A DNA stretch of 64,000 nucleotides from Mantis religiosa (lineage: Eukaryota > Arthropoda > Insecta > Mantodea > Mantidae): assembly GCA_030765055.1 (NCBI GenBank), contig CM060953.1, positions 10,959,045-11,023,044 of the forward strand. The letters are read 5' to 3'. A program made the translations under genes and the position numbers. The notes below the pieces were generated by a model, which saw only the letters and a program-made list of their open reading frames with translations, was not told the origin of the DNA and made no database searches. Positions 45,726 through 57,753 of the stretch are shown here, piece by piece; positions within the stretch are counted from its first letter, which is position 1, and the number at the start of each line of letters is the position of its first letter.

Positions 45726-47207
45726 TTGGTTTGTCTCATAAATTCGTTCGATTCTTGTTATGTGTTTACGACAAAGAACGCCTGCACTGTATGCCGGTAT
45801 AACAACTACGGCAACGAAGTTGCCTAATTATGTAGGGGTAATCTCTTTACATACGCAAGGTCATCGAAAGTAAACAAGGCAATGAACTTTTCAAAACAAA
45901 CTTTATTTTGTGCAGTATGCACCATTATTATCAATAACATATCTCCATTTCTCAGGAAGCTTATCAATTCCATTTTTCCAAAATCTTGCAGTTTTCAGGT
46001 TGACAAACTCTTCTACGGCGAATCTGCAATCCTCCAAGGAAGTAAGGCGTTTGCCACTAAGGAAGTTTTGCAGGGATCGGAATAAATGATAGTCGGATGG
46101 GACAATGTCTGGAGAATAAGGCGGGTGAGGTAACACATCCCAGTCGAAATCCCTTAATTTCTGAAGAGTTACCGTAGAGATGTGTGGTTTAGCATTGTCT
46201 TGATGAAAGACGACTCCACCATTAGATGCTAACTCTGGCCTTTTCTCTTCTAGGGCAACCTTCAGACGATCCAACTGAGAACAGTATTTCTCTGAATTGA
46301 TGGTCTCCCCAGGAGGAAGAAATTCGTAATAAATAATTACTCTCCATTCCCACCAAATGCACAGCATAATCTTCTCAGGATGAAGCCCTGGTTTAGAAAT
46401 TGAGAGTGGTGGTTCCCCTTTCTTACGCCATGACTTTCTCTTTCGGATGTTGTTGTACACAATCCACTTTTCGTCTCCTGTAACCAGCTGTTTCAGAAAA
46501 GGGGCAGTTTCATTGCGTCTTATCAATGCGTCACAGATGGAAACGCGCTGAACTAAATTTTGTTCACTCAGTTTCTTGCGGAACCCATACATCCCGAAGA
46601 TTTACGTAACCAAGTTTCTTTAGGTGCCTGGCTACAGTTGCATGAGATAAGTTTAGCTCCTGACCTAACTCCCGAGTTGTTATTCTGGGGTTGTTCGTAA
46701 TCATGTCCTTTATCCTTTCCTCATCCGTAACCACAGGTCGTCCAGAACGAGGTTTGTCTTTCACAGAGAAGTTCCCAGCTCGAAATCGAGTAAAACATTT
46801 TTGACATGCCCGACTCGTCACTGCACCTTCTCCGTAAACAGTACAAATTTTCCGTTGAGATTGTGAGGCTGTTTTTCCTTCATGGCAATAAAACAGCATT
46901 AAGTGTCGAAAATGTTCCTTCTTGCCTTCCATATTAACATTCACAAGTTACAACTCCACACTGTTGCATCCACAAACTCGTACTGAAGTTTGGTTACCAA
47001 TTCTTACATAAGTTGACCTATTTACCTTTGGCCGTGAGGTCGCTGAAGTTTGTGTTCATAGCATTCGTTTCAGTTATTGTATTTGTAAACAAACCCCATA
47101 TTGTCAGGCAACTTCTTTGACGTAAAAGTAATGGGGGCATGCAGTGTTCTCAGGTGTTCTTAGTCGTAAACACGTAACAAGAATCAAACGAATTTGAGAC
47201 AACCCGA
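45726..47207 (-). mobile_element. mariner C, complete element with about 40-bp TIRs
   Basis: TIRs TTGGTTTGTCTCATAAATTC and (reverse) TCGGGTTGTCTCAAATTCG continue into GATTCTTGTTAYGTGTTTAC. TA flanks both ends (45724-45725 and 47208-47209). The length of 1,482 bp is close to standard. It holds one transposase gene with a single frameshift. Confidence 0.88.
45903..46944 (-). pseudogene. mariner C transposase, one frameshift
   Basis: Two overlapping minus-strand frames. The N-terminal part (46564-46944) encodes MEGKKEHFRHLMLFYCHEGK, then CFTRFRAGNFSVKDKPRSGR and ITTRELGQELNLSHATVARH, up to the linker DVWVP. The C-terminal part (45903-46592) encodes KLSEQNLVQRVSICDALIRR and VTGDEKWIVYNNIRKRKSW (first Asp). 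It continues with MLCIWWEWRVIIYYEFLPPG, VVFHQDNAKPHISTVTLQKL (second Asp), PHPPYSPDIVPSDYHLF (third Asp, DD34D) and IDKLPEKWRYVIDNNGAY. The frames meet at about 46575-46592 inside the W-V-P linker, where a single-base change breaks the gene. The DEKW and IYYEFL-type motifs recall the mauritiana/capitata end of the family. Confidence 0.9.
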
Positions 47208-47211
47208 TACA

Positions 47212-47789
47212 TTCCTTATTACAAATAATTTGAGCAAATATCAAATTATGTGTGTAGCAATTAGGAACAAATCGAACACGCACGAAGATGAAGTTGTATA
47301 GTAAGGCAGTGAGTCCTGAACATTAAATATTATAGTCGTATTGTGACGTCAGATCATTCTTAAGGTAAAATAAAACCAACATTTCCCACCACTGACTAGG
47401 GGCATTGAGAAATAAGCCTTTTATAACAAAGAGATGCAGGTATTCTCGACGTTGTAGCGAGTTCAATAACATTGTTGCATGTTGTAGAGTTTCCTCTAGG
47501 GAGCTCTTGCCGACACTCCTAACGAGATTGGGATATGTTTAACATGTAAACAAGCTAACGTAATGAATGCAAGGTCTGACTACTTGCAAGCTGAGGGTCT
47601 ATATTTGTATCTGTTGACGCAACTGCTTCCTCATATCACTGCTTCATATTCTGACGCAACGTTTGACGAAACCTACGCCGAGATATCCTATCACAATAAA
47701 CGGAGTCTTGGACCGCGAGCCTGGTTTAACTTCGTTATACTACTTCCAGCTCAACTTTCTCCTCTCCCTTATGTTTAAATTATTCTTTA
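47212..47789. other. spacer, no feature seen
   Basis: No supported gene; the open frame at 47563-47778 has no recognisable domain. Confidence 0.45.
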
Positions 47790-49410
47790 ACTAACGTCCT
47801 CCAACGTAAATTATATTGGACGACGAATGAAATGATGTTCAAATGAGTACAGGGTACATAGAGCTTAGAGTTACTAGACACTCATCTTTCAGGATAAGAG
47901 AAAACCTCCAACGTTAAGTCATATCGGACGATGAATGAAATGATGTTCAAATAAGTACAGGGTACATAGAGCTAAGAGTTATCAGACATTCATCTTTCAG
48001 GATAAGAGAAAACCTCCAACATTAAGTCATATCAGACGATGAATGAAATGATGTTCAAATAAGTACAGGGTACATAGAGCTAAGAGATACCAGACATTCA
48101 TCTTTCAGGATAAGAGAAAATCGCCAACGTTAAGTCATATCAGACGATGAATGAAATGATGTTCAAATAAGTACAGGATACATAGAGCTTAGAGTTACCA
48201 GACATTCATCTTTCAGGATAAGAGAAAACCTCCAACGTTAAGTCATATCAGACGATGAATGAAATGATGTTCAAATAAGTACAGGGTACATAGAGCTTAG
48301 AGTTATCAGACATTCATCTTTCAGGATAAGAGAAACCTCCAACGTTAAGTCATATCGGACGATAAGTAAAATGATGTTCAAATAAGTACAGGGTACTTAC
48401 AGCTTAGAGTTATCAGACATTCATCTTTCAGGATAAGAGAAAACCTCCAACGTTAAGTCATATCGGACGATGAATGAAATGATGTTCAAATAAGTACAGG
48501 ATACATAGAGCTTACAGTTACCAGACATTCATATTTCAGGATAAGAGAAAACCTCCAACGTTAAGTCATATCGGACGATGAATGAAATGATGTTCAAATG
48601 AGTACAGGGTACTTACAGCTTAGAGTTATCAGACATTCATCTTTCAGGATAAGGGAAAACCTCCAACGTTAAGTCTTATCGGACGATGAATGAAATGATG
48701 TTCAAATAAGTACAGGGTACTTACAGCTTAGAGTTATCAGACATTCATATTTCAGGATAAGAGAAAACCTCCAACGTTAAGTCATATCGGACGATGACTG
48801 AAATGATGTTCAAATAAGTACAGGGTACTTACAGCTTAGAGTTATCAGACATTCATATTTCAGGATAAGAGAAAACCTCCAACGTTAAGTCATATCGGAC
48901 GATAAATGAAATGATGTTCAAATAAGTACAGGGTACTTACAGCTTAGAGTTATCAGACATTCATCTTTCAGGATAAGGGAAAACCTCCAACGTTAAGTCA
49001 TATCGGACGATGAATGAAATGATGTTCAAATGAGTACAGGGTACATAGAGCTTACAGTTACCAGACATTCATATTTCAGGATAAGGGAAAACCTCCAACG
49101 TTAAGTCATATCGGACGATGAATGAAATGATGTTCAAATGAGTACAGGGTACATAGAGCTTAGAGTTACTAGACATTCAACTTTCAGGATAAGAGAAAAC
49201 CTCCAACGTTAAGTCATATCGGACGATGAATGAAATGATGTTCAAACGAGTACAGGGTACATAGAGCTTAGAGTTAACAGACATTCATGATTCAGGGAAA
49301 ATCCTGAGAAAAACATTATGCGCATAATTCACCCTTACCGAGAGTTGAACTAGGGAATCCTTGAACGTGTGGCAGATACGCTACCATCTATGCTACAGAG
49401 GTTGGCCCCA
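47790..49410 (-). repeat. SINE-1 with 3' body amplified about 14-fold (S108 array 3) plus its tRNA head
   Basis: 108-bp units as in arrays 1 and 2, same orientation. Left end: ACGTCCTCCAACG, the SINE 3' terminus. Right end (49290-49410), read on the minus strand: GTAGCATAGATGGTAGCGTA (A-box region) and TAGTTCAACTCTCGG (B box), the tRNA-like head. A subgroup of units carries GGGTACTTACAGCTTAGAGT where others have GGGTACATAGAGCTTAGAGT. Confidence 0.93.
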
Positions 49411-50740
49411 CATGTTTACAAGTATCGTTCTCAGATCCTAGAAAATAAAAGAGTGTTGTATTCTATAGGAGGATGTCAATGGAAACACCTGTTTTGAGGT
49501 TATGTTTTTATAATGCTGGCGTATTACCGATGTAACTAAAAGCGTAGGTTGTACTGCACGAGACAAAACTATTTTTCCGACGAAATACTTTTGCTGCTTA
49601 CGTAAATCTGTGAAAGAGAAAGTAAAAAATAGATAGAGAAAGTGATGTGCAGGTAGACATTATATTATTTTCATATAGGGGCTGCCAACTTCAGCGTAAA
49701 ACCTACTCCAGCATTGGAACTAACGAACTGTTTGCTAACGGAAGTATGGGGCTTGATTAAATTATCAGGCAAACGTGTAGTCATTATTTTAAGCTTGAAA
49801 CGCTTTCGTTGTTCATTGAGAGTGGTAAGAAGAAAGTCAAATACAATTAACTACATGAATCCGACGACTACACTGAAAAACCATTTCTACAGTTTAGTTA
49901 TTCTCTGTAGAACCAACTGGCTGTTCTATAAGGGAGCTGGCCATCGCATAGGGTTACATCTGTATACGAGAATTGTTGGAATACAATGTTTACTAAAAAC
50001 AATTGAACCACAAAGCAGATGCCTTCTAATGTTTAAGAATTTGGTTACTAGTTGTGTGCTTGATTTGTTACGAATATAACATTACAATAAGTGATTCGAA
50101 TGGCGCACGACTCGATTATTTGTCAAAATCTGTTCCCTACAGTATGATTTTTAAAAGAAGATACGTGGTCATCTGTTTCTTCAAATGGGTAGTGCAATTT
50201 TGCCCAGCAGATCCATTTTCTTTATCCTCTCTACACTCGAAGCATAAACAAGGGTTCGAGTTATCTCACCTCAACAAAAATATGTACAGTTAATCTGTAT
50301 TAGCCTACTTTAAAAACAGAAATAAGTTGTTCACACATTCACTGAGTTGTAGCGTCTTCACATGTCTGAGTTCCTTTAAATAATTGTTTGTACTATGTAA
50401 CTAATATTCCATACTTACCGTTATTGTTGCTATACATCGTAAGTTAACATTCTCGCACAATGCGGTAAGTATTTCTCCATAGAAACACATATACGCGATG
50501 CACATTCCAAAATCAAACATTTATCTTCAATTATATTTATTAATATTTCAGCTAATATCCTAACTATTAAAATTCAGATTCATATAAATACACATAGTAC
50601 AAAAAATAATGTACAACACACATGTGGTAAGTATATAATGGAATCTCGAGAATTGAAACAACTCGGTGCAAGCGCCTCGTTTTTTCAAACCTTTCCTCGT
50701 TCCGTATACATTAATATCGCAATATACTATTATTAACGAC
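49411..50740. other. spacer, no feature seen
   Basis: Open frames 49714-50079 and 50054-50293 lack recognisable domains. ATGATTTTTAAAAGAAGATA near 50142 resembles a stretch at 56550, hinting at an undefined old repeat. Confidence 0.4.
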
Positions 50741-50744
50741 TTTG

Positions 50745-51080
50745 TTAATTGACATGTTCATATCAACGCCGCCGATATACCGGAATTTTGACCCACAAGA
50801 ATTCCTTTACGTGCAAGCATATCTACTGACATGTGACTGTCGCTTTTGGATAAAAGGAATAAGCTGTTCATTGATAAGGAGCAAACTCTCGTCTTCCTGT
50901 TGGAAGAATTCTCTAAGAGAACAGACAAATTCTCTAGCTTGACTATACAATGTAACAACCCGACCGTAAGCTGATCTTTGCCTCGGTCCACCTCTAATCC
51001 TACCACCACTACGTCTTGCTTCCATAAAAACGTATTTTAATTGTGTTTTAACAAAGTAGTCTAACAATACACAGCGCAAC
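50745..51080 (-). pseudogene. unidentified ORF, possible transposon-derived N-terminus
   Basis: The minus strand encodes MEARRSGGRIRGGPRQRSAY, then GRVVTLYSQAREFVCSLREF and FQQEDESLLLINEQLIPFIQ. A basic, glycine/arginine-rich start followed by a helical segment (S-Q-A-R-E-F-V-x-x-L-x-x-F-F) is common at the start of some insect transposon proteins that precede a helix-turn-helix. No such domain follows here and a frameshift is likely near 50830. I do not recognise the protein with confidence. Confidence 0.3.
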
Positions 51081-51166
51081 TAGGCAAACTCTGTTTCCCG
51101 CATACAACTAGCGATAACTGAGCTGAGGAGTATGTGATTCACCAATCTGGCAACCTTTGTTTACGT

Positions 51167-51415
51167 CGGCCGCGCCGTGGCTGTGGTTAGACCGCTTCGC
51201 TCTCACCAAGGCGGCCCGGGTTCGATCCCAGGCGACCGCAAAGTGAGATTTATGATGGACAACACGGCGCTGGGGCGTCGTTTTCTCCGGGACCTCCGGT
51301 TTCCCCCGCCATCTCATTCCACCGGTGCTCCATCTTCATCTCATGTATCATCAGTGTCATCGCCTGCGGTGCCGTATTTAGTAAAAGTGGGCGCTAAACA
51401 CTACACATTCATTCA
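51167..51415 (+). mobile_element. SINE-2b, tRNA-Glu-derived
   Basis: 249 bp flanked by an 11-bp direct duplication, TTTGTTTACGT (51156-51166 and 51416-51426). The head CCGCGCCGTGGCTGTGGTTA lacks a few A-box bases. The B box GGGTTCGATCCC is intact, and the 3' end GGGCGCTAAACACTACACAT is followed by TCATTCAT. Confidence 0.92.
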
Positions 51416-51426
51416 TTTGTTTACGT

Positions 51427-51840
51427 TAGCATAGCAACGACCTTCTTTTCTTACCCTTCATGCCCTTTGCCTGATGACCTTCAGGTATCTTCTTTTAAAG
51501 ATAGGCTGTAGGTGACGATAGTGTATTGTATTGTTGGAACGAAGAAGTTAACTACCTGATACAGTTGGCTGTGTAATACGATTGTATTTTTTTTCTTTCA
51601 GTCTAAGTGACAAATCGAGCCTCTTTTATGGAAATGAGATATGTCACTGCTACATATTTGGAAGTTTGTTAGTTTTAAGTTCGTTTAAGATTGATTTATA
51701 AGAAATGTGCATTTAAATTGCTTCAGAAACTTGTGCAATAAGAAAATACAGACTTTGTTACATCCATAAGCGTCCTTGTTGTTATAAGCTTACTTAAATA
51801 ATGCTGCCAACGGGGAAAATAAAAACCGCTAAGACAGCGG
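51427..51840. other. spacer, no feature seen
   Basis: No supported gene or repeat. Confidence 0.5.
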
Positions 51841-51841
51841 T

Positions 51842-51877
<36 letters not shown>

Positions 51878-51965
51878 CGTCCTCCAAAGTTAATTCATGT
51901 CGTAAGATGAACGAAAAGGGTGAAATAATGCTCAAATGATCCCAAAAGAGTGTAAAATGGTATCA
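51841..51965 (-). mobile_element. SINE-1 3' fragment with poly(A) tail
   Basis: On the minus strand a diverged single body unit (ending ACTTTGGAGGACGTAAATTT) is followed by about 28 A (T run at 51842-51870). No head. It is a 5'-truncated SINE-1. Confidence 0.75.
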
Positions 51966-52782
51966 CGAAATCTGTGTGGGCGGTTTGGAAAAGAAGAACT
52001 TAATTCTTAGGTCGGAAATTTGTGTGAAATACATAAATATATGAACATAAACCTGTAGAAGTGTGTTATTTTGTTCTGATGGTTACATTATGTACTGTTA
52101 TGATTCGTGCACTATGCCAATTCTATTGCGGACGATTAGGATTTGTTTTTGCTCGGAATACAAATGAAAACAAAAGAACACAGAAAATTTTCTATCGAAA
52201 AAGTTAGTATTTAACTATTATAGAATGTCAAGGCTTCCATATAGGGTAATAGTTTTCATATTTACGAGAAGAATAGGGCTTTTGTGGAAGATTTTCAAAA
52301 TATAGATACACTTCACCCGCGCCTTCCTCAGAGAACTACTGCGAGGCGTAATGTTTAGGAAAGGTATTGCATTCTATCAAAAAGTTCAACATTCTATTTC
52401 ATTGCTACCTCTATTTTAATAAGCAACATGAAATTTAGACTGTTTTAACTACACACGCCTGTATGATCTTTTTTCTTTAATAGTGATATCTGCCATAATT
52501 AATGGATTCAAAAATTGGGGAAAGCATGCTTTGGCACCAGGAATAAACAGTAAAAAAAAAAGAACATCGTATGTGGATAGCACCTTTTCACAAACGAAGT
52601 AATTAAACGCCATCCTTTGTATTTAAGGCACTGCACCTGTAAAATTGGATGAAAATTAGGGGCAAAGTGCAAAAAATTGAACCTATAGCTTTCATATATT
52701 ATTATAGTTGGATAGAGCGGCTCTGATCGGTAATATTTATCACTCTGTGAGGTGCTGAACACAGTAATGTAATGCACATTCC

Positions 52783-52813
<31 letters not shown>

Positions 52814-53149
52814 TTTACTGTTTTTCATAACTGGAAATACCACCCCATGTACCACAAAGCAAGAGTTCAATTAACTTGGAATTTTCAGCAAAACTGGATG
52901 AAGTGACACGTATAGCCATTTTTTAAATTTTATAATTACGTTCCTTTTTACAATTTTTTTCACCTTGATATTTATAAAACGGAAAAATGAGGATTCATTT
53001 GAATTTTAAAATATTACTTTTATAATGGTATGTGAAACGCAAAACCAAAATGCTTTGTTGAATCTAAAAAAATCGATTGACACGTACAGCATTTTAAATT
53101 AACTCTCGAAATCAGCATTTGTGGAACTTCTTTTGTTTCCGTATTCTCG
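51966..53149. other. spacer with an A-run
   Basis: A 26-base A run at about 52787; otherwise AT-rich DNA without supported features. Confidence 0.45.
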
Positions 53150-53440
53150 ATTGGTAAATTACTCGAGTTTTCCTGCCAGCAGGCGAATTAAAGGCACTCG
53201 CTCCACTTGCTAGGGACCAGGTTGAAACAGAAACTTTGATAGCGTCATGGAAAAAGTTGGGTCCTGGTGTATATGACTTACCAGAAAACTAGATTGAAGA
53301 CGGGAAAAAATAAGTGTGGAAGCATATTTTATAGACATCTTTAAAAATATAAATGACTGTTCCGATGTTGATGAAGAAGATACTGACAATGACGTAGGTT
53401 ATATACCGATTACAGAGGAAGGCATATTCAGACAGTGTTG
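53150..53440 (+). pseudogene. pogo/Tigger-like transposase C-terminal remnant, second copy
   Basis: The plus strand encodes LPAGELKALAPLARDQVETE, then TLIASWKKLGPGVYDLPEN. After a stop and a frameshift come SVEAYFIDIFKNINDCSDVD and EEDTDNDVGYIPITEEG, and then DSVDEPAVVMIHVQ, where the satellite starts. It aligns with the remnant at 2524-2790 but extends about 140 bp further upstream. The W-K-K-L-G-P segment recalls the C-terminal part of pogo/Tigger transposases; the identification is tentative. Stops show that it is dead. Confidence 0.5.
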
Positions 53441-54410
53441 ATGAACCAGCTGTGGTTATGATCCACGTACAAGCAGCAACAAACATAGAGAAATTGATGT
53501 TTTATTTCAAGAGTCAAGTCGAAACATTGACAAATGAACTTCTAATGTTAAAGCGGATGTGAGATCACGCTACTCGTAAGTGATACACTAAACTGAGACA
53601 ACAGAAGCTCACTGCTGTTATGACCCACGTACAAGCAGTAACAAACATAGAGAAATTGATGTTTTACTTCGAGAGTCAAGTCGAAAAATTGTCAAATGAA
53701 CTTCTAATGTTAAAGCGGATGTGAGATCACGCTACTCGTAAGTGATACACTAAACTGAGACAACAGAAGCTCACTGCTGTTATGACCCACGTACAAGTAG
53801 TAAGAAACATAGAGAAATTGATGTTTTATTTCGAGAGTCAAGCGGAAACATTGACAAATGAACTTCTAATGTTAAAGCGGATGTGAGATAACCGCTACAC
53901 TAAACTAAGACAAGAGAAGCTCACTGCTGTTATGACCCACGTACAAGCAGTAACAAACATATAGAAATTGATGTTTTATTTCGAGAGTCAAATCGAAACA
54001 TTGTCAAATGAACTTCTAATGTTAAAGCGGATGTGAGGTTACGCTACTCGTAAGTGATACACTAAACTGAGACAACAGAAGCTCATTCTTGTTATGACCC
54101 ACGTACAAGCAGTAACAAGCATAGAGAAATTGATGTTTTACTTCGAGAGTCACGCCGAAACATTGACAGATGAACTTCTTTTGTTAAAGCGGATGTGAGA
54201 TCACGCTACTCGTAAATGATACACTAAACTGAGACAACAGAAGCTCACTGCTGTTATGACCCACGTACAAGCAGTAACAAACATAGAGAAATTAATGTTT
54301 TATTTCGAGAGTCAAGCCGAAACATTGTCAAATGAACTCCTAATGTTAAAGCGGATGTGAGATAAGTGATACACATAAGTGAGACAGCAGAAGCTCACTG
54401 CATTTGTCAC
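53440..54410 (+). repeat. 150/160-bp satellite array, right copy (S150R)
   Basis: About six units of the same repeat as 1-2523 in the opposite orientation. Each encodes the THVQAVTNIEKLMFYFESQ segment and ends in TGA. The first unit is fused in frame to the upstream transposase-like remnant. The array ends near 54410 at TCACTGCATTTGTCACTG. Confidence 0.95.
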
Positions 54411-54891
54411 TGCTGACACTTTTAATGAAAATTCTTAACAGACATTTCTGAAATAATTATAATTGTTGTTGCATTTAATACTCACAACAAATGTCCTGTC
54501 TGTTTAAGTTTTGTTTCATTACTCTGGATTTCTGGAGCTTTAATCTAACCCCAGGGTTTGTCTGATATTTGCAAAATTCATTTTGAATGGGTTCTTCTAG
54601 TGTTTGAACATGGTAGTGATACCGGAAACTGCGGTCGTTGAGGACAAGGCACAACTCTATCGCTCAAATCCGCCCTTAGGCACCGGATGGGAAATGTTCA
54701 ACGTTAAGTTTAGTCGACCGGGAATCAACCCGCAGAATCTGACATTGCTCCGGAGACACTTAGAACCGTCCAATTTTGCACAAGGGAATTACTGTCTCAT
54801 CCAGGACTACGAGATGTCACTACGGCACAAATGAACGACACTTGCAACGTACCGTCGTCAATAACTTTCCCTGATTTGCTAGATACAGGTT
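54411..54891. other. spacer with an unidentified 76-codon open frame
   Basis: The open frame 54604-54834 (plus) encodes VVIPETAVVEDKAQLYRSNP and continues without a recognisable domain. Confidence 0.3.
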
Positions 54892-54907
54892 GTTCCTAAA
54901 CGACCTC

Positions 54908-56280
54908 AGAACATTAAACGGGAAAAAGAGATGAGATATTTGGGTATCATGATAGATGAAAAATTTCATTTCAGAAAACACACGGAGTATATTAGGCAGA
55001 AAACAGAGAAAATAATGCTAAAGCTAGCAAGAATAACCAATTTAAATTTTGTACTTCCATTGCGTACCATACAGATATATCATAACACCATTTTTGCTTC
55101 AATTATGACGTATGCGGCAGCAGTTTGGGCAGAAAGGAAGGACGATGTGCAAATAAGAAGATTGTTGAGAAGAACGCAAAGAAAAGTATTATTACGTCTG
55201 ACACGAGCTGTAAAAACAACACCAACTATGGCATTGCTAGTAACAACGGCCATTTGGCCGATTGATTTATTAATAAGATTGAAGGGAGCAAAATTTTGGG
55301 CGAAAAAGGGAAATTTAGAAAAAGTTTATAATATAACTGCAGTCAGAACAAGCAAATCTTGGGTGATTAAAAATAGTTTAAAAGATAAATGGCAAAATGA
55401 ATGGACAGAAAGTCTAGAAGGTAGAAGAGTGTTTGAAATTTTTCAGAACGTCAAAGAGAGATTAAAATTGAATTTTATTCAACCAACAAAGGGATTTATA
55501 CATTATATAACAGGACACGGACCTTATAAGACCTATTGGAAGAAAATCAATAAAACTGAAAATGATATATGTGAATTATGTAACAAACAAGATAATCCTG
55601 AACATGTAGTATTTGAATGTGGAAGATATGCAATTCACCAACAAGAAGAGAGGCATGCGCTAGCAGGATATATCGTAAATGACATAATTCGAGATCCACA
55701 ATTAGTAAATAAATTACAAGTTTTGACTAACTTTGTAAGTAAGAAAGCATGGGAGGTAAAAATATTCAAAGGAGAAAGAGTTGATTATAGGCGAAGAATA
55801 GTACAAGATCCAAGAAGGAGTTCTAGAATACAAAATAGGATAAGACGGGAAGAGTTATTGAATAATCTAACAATGGAGGGAATTCAAGAAGAAGAAATAG
55901 ATCAACAAGAAGAAGAATTAGAAGAGGTACAATTAGAAATTGATAATCTTAAGTCAATAGAAGAAAATTCTTTGTAACCTCAACAGGAAGACAGGAATGG
56001 GCAGAGAGAAGAACATTCAGATCTAGGAGAAGAGAGGGAGAGACATTTGCGGAATATAGAAGTAGATTACAAGAGGAAAGAGAAGAGTAGAGAGAGTAAT
56101 AAGAAGAGAAGTATCAGCGTGAGTTCAAAATAGAGTTGACTGCATGGGCGGCGGAGGGAGAGAGGGATGGCGGAGGCCATAGTGGACTACAGCATTAGTA
56201 GATTTAGATGTAGATTTAGAAAATAAGGATTTTGTAATTTTTATAGTTGTTTTCTTTTTTTTTTCTTTTTTTTTTTTCTT

Positions 56281-56322
<42 letters not shown>

Positions 56323-56508
56323 TTTTTGTGTTTATTTCTGTTATTTTATTTCATTTTATTTTTGTAGATTAGTATTCTGAGAGATTTGTATAATTATAAC
56401 AATTGTAAGGATTTTATGGAAAAATAAAGAGAAAATTTGGATATATGCCCCGGTATAGTTGTCTAGGTGCCGGGGCAGAATATTCAGATTTTATTTATTT
56501 ATTTATTT
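54908..56508 (+). mobile_element. LINE L1b, 5'-truncated R1/I-type copy
   Basis: Flanked by a 16-bp target-site duplication (54892-54907 GTTCCTAAACGACCTC and 56509-56524 GTTCCAAAACGACCCC, two mismatches). It contains the 3' part of ORF2, a 3' UTR with a T-rich block (56260-56319) and a short TTTATTTATTTATTT tail. L1a at 6060-6951 is a shorter copy of the same family with a much longer tail. Confidence 0.9.
54931..55977 (+). pseudogene. LINE L1b ORF2 C-terminal region
   Basis: An open stretch of 348 codons, starting inside the protein. RYLGIMIDEKFHFRKHTEYI is the usual Y-L-G-x-x-x-D motif after the reverse-transcriptase fingers and palm. It continues through the thumb (NTIFASIMTYAAAVWAERK) to FIHYITGHGPYKTYWKKINK and the zinc knuckle CELCNKQDNPEHVVFEC. 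It ends with an Arg/Glu-rich tail. The reverse-transcriptase catalytic box and the endonuclease were lost by 5' truncation. A 5-base deletion near 55950 shifts the frame and ends the protein early (KSIEENSL) relative to copy L1a. Confidence 0.88.
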
Positions 56509-56589
56509 GTTCCAAAACGACCCCGAACGGTTATAGCCGTTCCGTACAATCTGATTTTTAAAAGACGATACGTGAAGGACGCGGAGGAT

Positions 56590-57105
56590 AACAAGGGTAT
56601 GTCGTTGCTATGGTAAGAAGTGAAAGATTATTTATTCCAGAATGGCAAGAAGAGTACATGATTTATTTGGAAAGTGGAATATATAAAACCAAGAAAATGA
56701 TTTTTGCACTTTGTTACAGGACATGGCCCATACAATGTATATTTAAAAAGAATAAGGAAGAAGAACTCAGATTTATGTGAGCAATGCAACTGTTTAGATT
56801 CGCCTGAACATGTTATTTTTGAGAGCAATAGATATAGTGAACTAGTAGAAGACGGTCGAAGGAACCTTCAAGGAAAATGTTTATGGAACATCTTAAGTGA
56901 TGCAGAAGATCATGTACATTTAGAAAATATGTCTCAAATAATATCCATTAAGGCGTTGGAGGAATATGTGACCAGTGACAAAATATTTCAAGAAAGAAAT
57001 GTAAGAACATTTCAATCTATGAGAAAAGAATATAACTTAGATCGTCGGAGGGAAATAGGACCAAGAGAAACTGAAAATACAGATTACCAGATTTGAAGAC
57101 CTGAT
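56590..57105 (+). pseudogene. LINE L2 ORF2 C-terminal fragment
   Basis: WQEEYMIYLESGIYKTKK and, after a one-base shift, HFVTGHGPYNVYLKRIRKKN, then CEQCNCLDSPEHVIFES. The last Cys of the zinc knuckle has become Ser. A tail with MSQIISIKALEEYVTSDK follows to a stop near 57096. It is related to L1 but clearly a different family. No target duplication was found. Confidence 0.8.
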
Positions 57106-57439
57106 TTAAGACGCCAATTATGGACATCAAAGAGAAGACAGAAAGACAGAAATATCATCGACAGAAAGAGACTACCAGGAGAGAGAAAATATACAACGGC
57201 TGTTCAATAAAGAATGTCCACTTTTTTTTTTTTTTTTTTTTTTTGACAACGTACCTTTACTTTTCCTCATAATTTTGATGGTTCTTCTCAAAATAGTCTC
57301 CCCTGAATGCGATACACTTGTCCCAGTGCTTCCGCCAGTCTTAAAAGATATGCTGGAAATAAATTTTGACAGATCCTTCAAAATCGCCTCCGCAGCCTTC
57401 GCCACTGCTTCTGATGATGGATGTCTCCCACGAAGGCGT

Positions 57440-57678
57440 ACGGCCGCGTCGTGGCTCAGTGGTTAGACCGCTTAGCTCTCACCAAGGCGGCCCGGGTTCG
57501 ATCCCAGGCGACCGCAAAGTGAGATTTGTGGTGGACAACACGGCGCTGGGACGGATTTTCTCCGGGACCTCCGGTTTTCCCCGCCATCTCATTCCACCGG
57601 TGCTCCATCTTCATCTCATGTATCATCAGTGTCACCGCCTGCGCTGCCGTATGTAGTAAAAGCGGGCGTTAAAACACT

Positions 57679-57749
<71 letters not shown>
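57440..57749 (+). mobile_element. SINE-2c with expanded (CA)n tail, nested in mariner B7
   Basis: Target-site duplication CACGAAGGCGT (57429-57439) and CACGAAGCCGT (57750-57760), 10 of 11 matching; the sequence is that of mariner B at this point. Head, body and 3' end match the other SINE-2 copies. The usual short ACACATTC tail has become (AC)n of about 34 repeats. Confidence 0.92.
57680..57747. repeat. (CA)n microsatellite in the SINE-2c tail
   Basis: About 34 AC dinucleotides with one T interruption near the right end. Confidence 0.95.

Positions 57750-57753
<4 letters not shown>

Noticed and set aside
50054..50293. 79-codon plus-strand ORF
   Set aside because: No recognisable domain, no start context and AT-rich surroundings; treated as chance.
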